Source of the DNA: an uncultured Mediterranea sp.
GTDB lineage: Bacteria; Bacteroidota; Bacteroidia; Bacteroidales; Bacteroidaceae
Direction of reading: 5' to 3'
Assembly (NCBI GenBank): GCA_945879145.1
Contig: CAMCUZ010000004.1
Span: 1-64,000, forward strand
Length of the DNA: 64,000 bases
Made by a program: the position numbers and the translations under genes. The notes below the pieces were generated by a model. It was not told the DNA's origin. It saw only the letters and a list, made by a program, of their open reading frames with translations, and did no database searches. This document shows, one piece after another, positions 41,860-50,595 of the stretch (positions are counted from its first letter, which is position 1; the number at the start of each line of letters is the position of its first letter).

Positions 41860-43569
41860 ATGAATTATCCTAACACATTTCATCATCTGCTGGCACGCTG
41901 CTGCCGCCCCCAGCTACTCTACTTTTACTACCTCATCGCCCTGTTGCTGCCCAATATCGGCCTCACGATAACCGAGCCTATGGAACCGATGGCCCGCATC
42001 AGCAACCTGCTGCTACCTGCTGCTCTCTACGCCCTGCTGCTCACGCTCAGCCCCAAGCCGGGTAAGATGATCTGGATACTCTTTCCACTTGTCTTCATCG
42101 CAGCCTTCCAGCTGGTGCTGCTCTACCTCTTCGGTCGATCGGTCATCGCCGTGGATATGTTCCTCAACGTGGTCACCACCAATCCAGGCGAAGCGATGGA
42201 GCTACTCGACAACCTCATCCCTGGCGTGGCCGGCGTCTTTATCGTCTATCTGCCCGCACTCATTCTAGGCCTCTGCTCCCTACGCCTAGGAGAGCCGCTA
42301 CAGCCCGCCTTCATCTTGATGGCCCGCAAGCGGTCGGCCGTAGCCCTCGGGGCGGGATTGCTCTGCTTGGGCGCCACCTACCTGACCGAGCCCCACTACG
42401 CCGCTCGCAAGGAGCTCTATCCGCTCAACGCCTGCTACAACCTCTATCTGGCCGTGGAACGAGCCAACAAACAGATACACTATGCTGAGACGTCGCGCCA
42501 CTTCAGCTTCAAGGCACACTCTACCCGACCTGAGGAACGCGAGACCTACGTGCTCTTTATCGGCGAAACGGCCCGCGCCTGCAACTTCAGCCTCTATGGT
42601 TATGCACGCGACACCAACCCACAGCTGAGTCAACTCGAGGGCCTGGTGACCTTCCGCGATGCGCTAACGCAATCCAACACCACACACAAAAGCGTGCCCA
42701 TGCTGCTCTCAAGCGCCTCGGCTGAGGATTTCGACCGTATCTATGGGGAAAAGAGCCTGATTACAGCCTTCCGCGAAGCGGGCTTCCACACCCTCTTCCT
42801 CTCCAACCAACGGCCCAACCACTCGTTCATCGACTTCTTTGGCATGGAGGCCGACGAGTACCACTTCTTGCAAGAGGAGCAGCCAGGCGAGGAGATTCCC
42901 TCGGACGCCGACCTGCTAAAGGGCGTAGAACAAGCCCTCCAGAAGGAATATCCCAAGTTGCTCATCGTGCTCCACGCCTACGGCTCGCACTTCAACTACC
43001 ACGAACGCTATCCCCGCTCGATGGCCTACTTTACCCCTGACGACCAGACCGATGCAAAGTTCAAGAACCGGGCCTCGCTCGTCAACGCATACGATAACTC
43101 GCTCCGCTTTACCGATGCTATCCTGGGGCAGCTCACCTCACTCCTCGAAGCTCGTGGAGGTACGGCAGCCTGGATCTACACCTCCGACCATGGCGAGGAC
43201 CTGTTTGACGACAGCCGCCGCTGCTTTCTCCACGCCTCGCCCGTACCCACCTATTATCAGATTCACGTTCCGCTTTGGGTATGGCTCTCAACCGACTACC
43301 GCACCCGCTATCCTGTAGCCGCCGAAGCTCTCGCCGCCCATTCAAAGAAGCCTGTAGCCACCAGCCTCTCGCTCTTCCACACCCTACTGCAACTGGGCGG
43401 ACTTAGCACCCCGATGGTGACCGACACGCTCTCGCTCTGCTCTCCGCACTACCACGCTACGCCACGTTATTACCTCGACGACCACAATCGCCCTGTCCCC
43501 CTGAAGGAGCTGGGCCTGACCGACGAAGATATCGCTCAATTCCATCGTCATGACTTAGCATTCGAGTGA
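41860..43569 (+). CDS. Phosphoethanolamine transferase, EptA-like (sulfatase superfamily, inner membrane)
   Basis: N-terminal TM helices; VLFIGETARACNFSLYGYARDTNP, TQSNTTHKSVPMLLS, YTSDHGEDLFDD. Confidence 0.88.
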   Translation: MNYPNTFHHLLARCCRPQLLYFYYLIALLLPNIGLTITEPMEPMARISNLLLPAALYALLLTLSPKPGKMIWILFPLVFIAAFQLVLLYLFGRSVIAVDMFLNVVTTNPGEAMELLDNLIPGVAGVFIVYLPALILGLCSLRLGEPLQPAFILMARKRSAVALGAGLLCLGATYLTEPHYAARKELYPLNACYNLYLAVERANKQIHYAETSRHFSFKAHSTRPEERETYVLFIGETARACNFSLYGYARDTNPQLSQLEGLVTFRDALTQSNTTHKSVPMLLSSASAEDFDRIYGEKSLITAFREAGFHTLFLSNQRPNHSFIDFFGMEADEYHFLQEEQPGEEIPSDADLLKGVEQALQKEYPKLLIVLHAYGSHFNYHERYPRSMAYFTPDDQTDAKFKNRASLVNAYDNSLRFTDAILGQLTSLLEARGGTAAWIYTSDHGEDLFDDSRRCFLHASPVPTYYQIHVPLWVWLSTDYRTRYPVAAEALAAHSKKPVATSLSLFHTLLQLGGLSTPMVTDTLSLCSPHYHATPRYYLDDHNRPVPLKELGLTDEDIAQFHRHDLAFE

Positions 43570-43596
43570 AAGCAATCAAGTCCTGTAAAGAATACG

Positions 43597-43680
43597 CCTT
43601 CTATGGGAGGTTAATAGGCCTTCTGCAGGAGATTAATATGCTTTCGGCAGGAGGTTAATATGCCTTCTGCAGGAGCTTCT
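43597..43680. repeat. 22-bp tandem repeat, about 4 units (GCCTTCTGCAGGAGRTTAATAT)
   Basis: gccttctgcaggagattaatat / gctttcggcaggaggttaatat / gccttctgcaggagcttctt, with a degenerate leading unit. Confidence 0.75.
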
Positions 43681-43847
43681 TCATCTTAGTTAAATAGAGT
43701 CTCGTCTTTTGTAGGGGCAGAATAGACCTTCAACGAAATTAGTGAAGAATCACGATATACAAAAAGAAAAGAGGCAGCTACGTTTCACAACGCAACTACC
43801 CCTGCAAACTTAAAACAACCAACAAAAGAAATAGATTATACTCTTAA

Positions 43848-46037
43848 TTATCTGATAAACAGCAATTCACGATATTTAGGAAGTGTCCACATCTGATTGT
43901 CAACAATCAGTTCGAGCTTGTCGATGTGGTAGCGAATCTCCTCCATGGCCGGAACAATCGTGTCGTGGTAGGCAATAGCCTTTTCGCGCTCTGACTCAAT
44001 CTTGTTGGCCACCTTGCGAGCCTCAATCATGGCATCTACATGCTCCTTGATGAAGGCGGTACGATCGGCAATCTCCTCAATCAGCTCCAGGTTCTTGGCT
44101 GAGAGCTTGGCAGCCTTTTCAGCCGGGAAGAGCTCCTTCATCTTATAGACGTTGTCAATCAACTCGCTCTGATACTGGGTAGCGACAGGGATGATATGGT
44201 TCATGGCCAGGTCGCCCAGCACGCGGGCCTCAATCTGAATCTTCTTGGTGTACATCTCCCACTTCACCTCGTTGCGGGCTTCAAGTTCCTTATGGGTCAT
44301 GACGCCGGTCTTCTCAAACATGGCCACACTTTCGGCTTTGAGATAGTTGTCGAAGATGACGGGTACACTCGTCTCGCAATCCAGACCGCGACGAGCAGCC
44401 TCGGCCTTCCATTCATCGCTATAGCCGTTGCCGTCAAAGTGGATAGGCTTACAGATCTTGATGTACTTACGGATGACATCCAGAATGGCCGTAATCTTTG
44501 GTTCACCTTTCTCAATCAAGGCATCGACCTCTTGCTTGAATTCAGCCAGCTGCTCGGCCAAGGCGGCGTTGAGAGCAATCATGGCGCTGGCGCAGTTGGC
44601 CTCGCTACCTACGGCACGGAACTCAAAGCGGTTGCCCGTGAAGGCGAAGGGGCTGGTGCGGTTGCGGTCGGTATTGTCAATCATCAGTTCAGGAATCTGC
44701 GGGATATCGAGCTTCATGCCCTGCTTGCCGCTGAGAGCGATCAATTCGTCGGTCGTACTCTCTTCAATATGATCCAGCACCTGGCTCAGCTGCTTACCCA
44801 AGAACGACGAAATGATGGCAGGGGGTGCCTCGTTGGCTCCCAGACGATGGGCATTCGTGGCACTCGAGATGGAGGCTTTCAGCAGGCCGTTGTGGCGATA
44901 AACCGCCATCAACGTGTTGACCACAAAGGTGATGAAGCGGAGGTTCTCTTCGGGCGTCTTGCCCGGAGCATGGAGCAGCACACCCGTATCGGTACCCAGC
45001 GACCAGTTGTTGTGCTTACCGCTACCGTTCACGCCCTTAAAGGGTTTTTCGTGCAACAACACGCGGAAACCATGGTTGCGAGCAATCTTACGCATCAAGC
45101 CCATGATGAGCATGTTGTGATCCACGGCCAGGTTGCACTCCTCGAAGATGGGAGCCAGTTCAAACTGGTTAGGAGCCACCTCGTTGTGGCGTGTCTTAAC
45201 AGGAATACCCAGCTTGAGCGCCTCAATTTCCAGGTCCTTCATGAAGGCAGCCACACGCGGGGGGATGGCGCCAAAATAGTGGTCTTCCAGCTGCTGGTTC
45301 TTGGCAGAATCGTGTCCAGTCAGGGTGCGACCCGTCATCAGCAGGTCAGGACGTGCAGCATAGAGACCTTCGTCCACCAAGAAATACTCCTGCTCCCAGC
45401 CCAGGTAGGCAAATACCTTCTTCACCTCGGGATCAAAATAGTGGCAAACCTCTACAGCAGCCTTATCCACCGCACGGAGGGCTTTGAGGAGTGGTGCCTT
45501 GTAGTCGAGTGACTCACCCGTATAAGCCACGAAGATGGTGGGGATGCAGAGTGTATCATCTACGATAAAGGCAGGCGACGAAGGATCCCAGGCAGAATAG
45601 CCACGTGCCTCGAAGGTGTTGCGGATACCGCCGTTGGGGAAGCTGGAAGCATCGGGCTCCTGCTGAACGAGCAGTTTTCCGGTAAATTCTTCCATCATAC
45701 CGCCCTTGCCGTCGTGCTCCACAAAGGCATCGTGTTTCTCGGCCGTACCCTCTGTCAAGGGGTGGAACCAGTGGGTATAGTGTGTAGCGCCCATCTCTAT
45801 GGCCCATTTCTTCATACCAGCAGCCACCTCATCGGCGATGCTGCGGTCCAGCGGAGCTCCGTTGTCGATTACGTCAATCAGCTTAGCATACACCTTACTG
45901 GGCAGGTAGCGGAACATCTTTTCCTTGTTGAACACGTACTTGGCAAAGTACTCCGAAGGACGTTCTTTAGGTACCGTCACTTCTAATGCGCGTTTCTTAA
46001 ACGCAGTCTCAACGACTCTGAATCTTAATTTAGACAT
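43848..46037 (-). CDS. glnN: Glutamine synthetase type III
   Basis: 729 aa; THYTHWFHPLTEGTAEKHDAF, GLMRKIARNHGFRVLLHEKPFKGVNGSGKHNNWSL, EFRAVGSEANCASAM. Confidence 0.95.
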   Translation of the reverse strand: MSKLRFRVVETAFKKRALEVTVPKERPSEYFAKYVFNKEKMFRYLPSKVYAKLIDVIDNGAPLDRSIADEVAAGMKKWAIEMGATHYTHWFHPLTEGTAEKHDAFVEHDGKGGMMEEFTGKLLVQQEPDASSFPNGGIRNTFEARGYSAWDPSSPAFIVDDTLCIPTIFVAYTGESLDYKAPLLKALRAVDKAAVEVCHYFDPEVKKVFAYLGWEQEYFLVDEGLYAARPDLLMTGRTLTGHDSAKNQQLEDHYFGAIPPRVAAFMKDLEIEALKLGIPVKTRHNEVAPNQFELAPIFEECNLAVDHNMLIMGLMRKIARNHGFRVLLHEKPFKGVNGSGKHNNWSLGTDTGVLLHAPGKTPEENLRFITFVVNTLMAVYRHNGLLKASISSATNAHRLGANEAPPAIISSFLGKQLSQVLDHIEESTTDELIALSGKQGMKLDIPQIPELMIDNTDRNRTSPFAFTGNRFEFRAVGSEANCASAMIALNAALAEQLAEFKQEVDALIEKGEPKITAILDVIRKYIKICKPIHFDGNGYSDEWKAEAARRGLDCETSVPVIFDNYLKAESVAMFEKTGVMTHKELEARNEVKWEMYTKKIQIEARVLGDLAMNHIIPVATQYQSELIDNVYKMKELFPAEKAAKLSAKNLELIEEIADRTAFIKEHVDAMIEARKVANKIESEREKAIAYHDTIVPAMEEIRYHIDKLELIVDNQMWTLPKYRELLFIR

Positions 46038-46090
46038 ACTGTTTTAAGTTTTTGAGTTTATAAGATAGAAATTTCAAAGTTCAAAACAAA

Positions 46091-46143
46091 TTACTCGTAG
46101 CTCGTTACTCGTAGCTCGTAGCTCGTTACTAGTAACTCATAGC
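46091..46143. repeat. CTCGTAGCTCGTTA heptamer-type array
   Basis: ttactcgtagctcgttactcgtagctcgtagctcgttactagtaactcatagc. Confidence 0.75.
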
Positions 46144-47409
46144 TTAATTATTATACGTACCCTCTCCGTGCTCATAGATGTCAAGGCCCTCTTCTTCGAT
46201 GCGCTGTGGCACGCGCAGGCCATGAATCTTATCGAGCGACTTGAAGATGATAAATCCCATGCCAGCTGCCCAAGCACCTACTACGATGGCGCCAAAGAGC
46301 TGAGCTCCGAAGAATCCCCAACCATGACCATAGAACAAGCCTTCGCTCGTGGAGAAGAGACCGGTCAGGATCGTTCCCATGAATCCGCAGACACCATGTA
46401 CTGAGGAGGCACCTACGGGGTCGTCAATCTTGAGTACCTTGTCAATAAAATCTACGGCAAAAATCATCAGCACGCCACAGATGGCTCCAATCAAGGCAGC
46501 CCCAGCATCAGATACGCAGTCGCAACCAGCCGTGATACCTACCAAGCCAGCCAAGATACCGTTGAGTGTGAGGGAGAGTGAAGGTTTACCATACTTCAGC
46601 CAGCTGACCGCCAAGGCGAAGAAACCGCCTGCACAGGCAGCCAGGTTGGTGGTAAGGAAGACGTGCGAGATGGCAATCTGATCATCGGTCGTGGCAGCAG
46701 CCAGCTGTGAACCGGGGTTGAAGCCGAACCAGCCAAACCAGAGGATAAAGACACCCAGGGCAGCAATAGTCAAGTTATGACCAGGGATAGCGCGCGACTT
46801 GCCATCCTTGCCATACTTACCGATACGGGGACCCAGAATGGCAGCACCAACCAAGGCAATCCAGCCACCCACGCTATGCACAATCGTCGAACCGGCAAAG
46901 TCGTGGAACGTAGCGCCAAACGTTTCCGTCATGAACGAACCTTCATCGCCATTCATCAGCCAGCCACCACCCCAGGTCCAATGGCCACTAACGGGATAGA
47001 TCAGCACGCTAATGAAAATGGTATATACTAGATACATCGAGAATCTCGTACGCTCGGCCATAGCGCCACTCACGATGGTGGCTGCGGTAGCGCAGAACAC
47101 GGTCTGGAATATCAAGAACCCCTCGTTAGGCAAGTTGCCGCTATCGTAGAAGCTGCTGTCGAAGAGGCTGGGCAAGCCTACGAAATCGCCAGCACCAAAC
47201 ATCAGGCCAAAGCCGATGAACCAGAAGAGCAACGAGCCAAACATGAAATCGACGAAGTTCTTCATCAAGATGTTGGCCGTATTTTTTGAGCGGGTAAAAC
47301 CTGCCTCTACCAGCGCAAAGCCGGGTTGCATAAAGAAGACGAGCATGGCCGCCAAGAGCATCCATACGGTATTGATGCCATCAGCCAGTTGTATTGTAGT
47401 GGTATCCAT
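46144..47409 (-). CDS. amtB: Ammonium transporter
   Basis: MQPGFALVEAGFTRSKNTANILMKNFVDF, DFAGSTIVHSVGGW, ILWFGWFGFNPGS. Confidence 0.95.
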   Translation of the reverse strand: MDTTTIQLADGINTVWMLLAAMLVFFMQPGFALVEAGFTRSKNTANILMKNFVDFMFGSLLFWFIGFGLMFGAGDFVGLPSLFDSSFYDSGNLPNEGFLIFQTVFCATAATIVSGAMAERTRFSMYLVYTIFISVLIYPVSGHWTWGGGWLMNGDEGSFMTETFGATFHDFAGSTIVHSVGGWIALVGAAILGPRIGKYGKDGKSRAIPGHNLTIAALGVFILWFGWFGFNPGSQLAAATTDDQIAISHVFLTTNLAACAGGFFALAVSWLKYGKPSLSLTLNGILAGLVGITAGCDCVSDAGAALIGAICGVLMIFAVDFIDKVLKIDDPVGASSVHGVCGFMGTILTGLFSTSEGLFYGHGWGFFGAQLFGAIVVGAWAAGMGFIIFKSLDKIHGLRVPQRIEEEGLDIYEHGEGTYNN

Positions 47410-47478
47410 AATCTTTGTATTTGTTTAGTTTGATATGTGAGAATATTTCAATATGTAGTAGTGGTTTGTGCTACGCAG

Positions 47479-47835
47479 TTATCGCTCCTGTTCGGCATTA
47501 TAGAGGGCGATGTCGCCCCGCTCTCCTGTACGAATACGGATGGCATCTTCAATGGGGATGACGAAAATTCGTCCGTCGCCTATTTCACCCGTCTGTGCAG
47601 CCTGCAGGATAGCTTGTACCGTCTTCTCCGCATTCTTGTCGCGTACGACAATCGAAATGAGGATGCGCTCAATCGAGCTGGTATCGTACATCACTCCGCG
47701 GTAGATGCGCGCCTGGCGAGACTTGCCGATGCCGCGCACTTCGTAGTAAGAGAACCACTCGATGTCGGCCTCCAAGAGGGCATCTTTAACCTCCTCAAAC
47801 TTCGTTTTCCTGATAATTGCTTCAATCTTTTTCAT
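47479..47835 (-). CDS. glnK: P-II family nitrogen regulator
   Basis: MKKIEAIIRKTKFEEVKDALLEADIEWFSYYEVRGIGKS...YRGVMY...GEIGDGRIFVIPIEDAIRIRTGERG. Confidence 0.93.
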   Translation of the reverse strand: MKKIEAIIRKTKFEEVKDALLEADIEWFSYYEVRGIGKSRQARIYRGVMYDTSSIERILISIVVRDKNAEKTVQAILQAAQTGEIGDGRIFVIPIEDAIRIRTGERGDIALYNAEQER

Positions 47836-47856
47836 ACTCTATTACCTATTATATGA

Positions 47857-47952
47857 TTAAAAACTCATTCCAAATACAAAATAGGCCCCTTCCGAACGAG
47901 GATTCCAAATAGCCTTGGCCGAGACGGGCAGGGAGAAGCTGTCAAGTTGTAC
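47857..47952 (-). pseudogene. C-terminal remnant of an outer-membrane protein, possibly a TorF-type porin
   Basis: Reverse-strand reading gives VQLDSFSLPVSAKAIWNPRSEGAYFVFGMSF*; upstream the frame hits TAG and shows no barrel sequence. Confidence 0.6.
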
Positions 47953-48117
47953 AAATAAATTAACTCGTTGTATTTGCTCTAACTTATCCTAATTAACCTA
48001 TTAAAAAAAACTCCTTTTCTTCCTGATCATCTTGACCCTCTCTTCAAGATCTATTTGAACTGTACTGAACTACTTTTTCACTCTCCAAACTCCATTTCTC
48101 TTTTCCTCTTTTACATT

Positions 48118-49350
48118 TTAAATTAGCCAGCGCTGAAGCCGCTTCATGGCCTCCTGACAATCTTCGTGACTACCAAAGGCGGTCAAGCGAATGTACCCTT
48201 CGCCGCTGGGTCCGAAGCCCACGCCCGGGGTACCTACCACGTTGGCTTCGTAAAGCATCTGTTCGAAGAACTTCCAGGACCCCATCCCATCGGGCGTCTT
48301 GAGCCAGATGTATGGAGAATTTACCCCGCCGAATACCTTCAGGCCAGCCGCTTCAAGTCCCTTCTTCATCGTACGGGCATTCTCCATGTAGTAGTTGATG
48401 TTGTCACGTACCTGCTGTTTTCCTTCAGGTGAGTAGATTGCCTCCGCAGCACGCTGGGTGATGTAGCTGGCCCCATTGAACTTGGTACATTGGCGACGGT
48501 TCCAAAGCTTACCCAGGGGGATGCGGTCGCCCGTTAAGGTAGCAGCCGTCAGCTCCTTAGGCACCACGGTATAACCGCAACGCACGCCGGTAAATCCTGC
48601 CGTCTTAGAGAAGCTGCGAAACTCGATGGCACACTTCTTAGCGCCCTTGATTTCGTAGATGCTATGAGGTACGTTATCTTCTTGAATGAACGCCTCGTAG
48701 GCCGCATCAAAGAGAATGAGCGTATCGTTGGCCAGAGCGTAATCCACCCACTTCTTGAGCTGGTCTTTGGTGAGCGTGGTGCCTGTAGGATTGTTGGGAT
48801 AGCAGAGATAGACAATATCAATCCGCTTATCGGGGATGGCAGGGATGAAGTGGTTTTCTGCCGTACAAGGCATGTAGGTCACGTTACTCCACTTGCCATC
48901 GGGTTCGAGTACTCCGGCCCGTCCGCACATCACGTTGCTGTCGATATAAACCGGATAGATGGGGTCGGTCACACCCACGCTGTTGTCGTGACGAAGAATG
49001 TCGCCGATGTTACCCGTATCACTCTTGGCTCCGTCATTCACAAAGACTTCGCTCGGCGTGAGGTGAATACCCCGCGGCTGGAAGTCATTCTTGATGATGG
49101 CATCAATCAGGAAGTCATATCCCTGCTCAGGTCCATAGCCGCGAAAAGTCTTCTCGCTGGCCAATTCATCCACCGCCTTGTGCATGGCCTCGATGCAGGC
49201 CTGAGGGAGGGGACGCGTCACGTCGCCAATACCCAGTCTGATCAACGACTGCTTGGGGTGAGTAATCTTGAAACTATTGACTTTTTTTGCAATATCAGAG
49301 AAGAGATAACTTCCCGGTAACTTAAGGAAATGTTCGTTGACCAATGCCAT
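48118..49350 (-). CDS. dapL: LL-diaminopimelate aminotransferase
   Basis: MALVNEHFLKLPGSYLFSDIAKKVNSFKITHPKQSLIRLGIGDVTRPL; FRSFSKTAGFTGVRCGYTVVPKEL. Confidence 0.95.
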   Translation of the reverse strand: MALVNEHFLKLPGSYLFSDIAKKVNSFKITHPKQSLIRLGIGDVTRPLPQACIEAMHKAVDELASEKTFRGYGPEQGYDFLIDAIIKNDFQPRGIHLTPSEVFVNDGAKSDTGNIGDILRHDNSVGVTDPIYPVYIDSNVMCGRAGVLEPDGKWSNVTYMPCTAENHFIPAIPDKRIDIVYLCYPNNPTGTTLTKDQLKKWVDYALANDTLILFDAAYEAFIQEDNVPHSIYEIKGAKKCAIEFRSFSKTAGFTGVRCGYTVVPKELTAATLTGDRIPLGKLWNRRQCTKFNGASYITQRAAEAIYSPEGKQQVRDNINYYMENARTMKKGLEAAGLKVFGGVNSPYIWLKTPDGMGSWKFFEQMLYEANVVGTPGVGFGPSGEGYIRLTAFGSHEDCQEAMKRLQRWLI

Positions 49351-49386
49351 ATCTTTTGTTGTTTTATTGTTGTTAGTTGTTATTGT

Positions 49387-50250
49387 TTATTCTCTTATTT
49401 CTATTTTCCCATCAAAGACGATGGTAGCTGGGCCTGTCATCATCACATGACCCGTCGCTTCGTCCCAGGTGATTTCGAGTGTGCCACCATCCATCACGAT
49501 GCGTGAGTGGCGTGGACACCGGCCCGTCAAGGCAGCAGCTACAGCCGTAGCACAAGCACCTGTCCCGCAGGCCTGGGTGATACCTGATCCTCGCTCCCAC
49601 ACCCTCATGCGGAGGCCCCCGTCAGGCTGAGGCTCAACAAACTCTACGTTGATGCGGCCCGGGAAGAGCGGGTGATGTTCCAGCAATGGACCATCTTGGG
49701 TCAAATCGATATCAGCCAGATGCTCCACAAAAAGGACCAGGTGTGGATTACCCATAGAGACCGTAGTCCCTACATAGCGATGAGCTCCCGCAAAGATGGG
49801 CTGTTCACGCATGGGCTTCGCCCCCTGGCCGTCATAATCTGCCGGTTCATCTGCTGGGAGACCCATATCTACAGTTACGGATTGCACTTTATTCCTTTCG
49901 TTGAGATGCAGATTGAGCATTTTAATACCCGACAAGGTATCCAGCGCAATGCTGGTTTTGTCTGTTAGTCCATATTCATAGACATACTTTCCGATGCAAC
50001 GCGAGGCATTTCCACACATCATGGCTTCTGATCCGTCGGCGTTGAAGATGCGCATCGAGAAGTCAGCCTTGTCTGATGGACCGATCAGCACGAGGCCATC
50101 ACTACCAATACCCGTATGATACTTACTCCACTCCACAGCCAGCCGCTCTGGGTCAGATATCGGGAAGCGCTTGGTATCTACGTAGATGTAGTCGTTACCA
50201 GCTCCATGCATCTTTGTGAATTCGATTATCCTTGTCATTTTGTTCATCAA
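49387..50250 (-). CDS. dapF: Diaminopimelate epimerase
   Basis: [49 protein letters not shown]. Confidence 0.95.
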   Translation of the reverse strand: MMNKMTRIIEFTKMHGAGNDYIYVDTKRFPISDPERLAVEWSKYHTGIGSDGLVLIGPSDKADFSMRIFNADGSEAMMCGNASRCIGKYVYEYGLTDKTSIALDTLSGIKMLNLHLNERNKVQSVTVDMGLPADEPADYDGQGAKPMREQPIFAGAHRYVGTTVSMGNPHLVLFVEHLADIDLTQDGPLLEHHPLFPGRINVEFVEPQPDGGLRMRVWERGSGITQACGTGACATAVAAALTGRCPRHSRIVMDGGTLEITWDEATGHVMMTGPATIVFDGKIEIRE

Positions 50251-50518
50251 TCTTTGTTGGTTTTATCCTTTTGCCTTAAAACGCTGCAAAGATACGACAT
50301 TTTGTTTTCCAACAAACATAATCTACTATCTTTTTTCTATAAAAAAGTATAATTAATTTCTATTCGATAGCAGAAGCAATATTCAAATTACAAATTGAAA
50401 GTATATTCATCTTGATAATTACAATATGATAATTGAATTTGATAAATTCAGATGATATGTCAATTCATCCTCTCCTTATACCTATTATATATAAGAGTGA
50501 CCTCCAACAAGTGGATAT

Positions 50519-50554
50519 AAAAAAGCCCAAGGCTATGGATCAACCTTGGGCTTA
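50519..50554 (-). terminator. Rho-independent terminator for the peptidase operon (minus strand)
   Basis: AAGCCCAAGG...CCTTGGGCTT perfect 10-bp stem; on the minus strand followed by TTTTTT. Confidence 0.8.
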
Positions 50555-50595
50555 CTATACACGAATTACTAATCACTAATCACTTCAAAACGCAC

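Noticed and set aside
44196-45512. 438-aa plus-strand ORF
   Set aside because: Antisense to glutamine synthetase III; shadow ORF.
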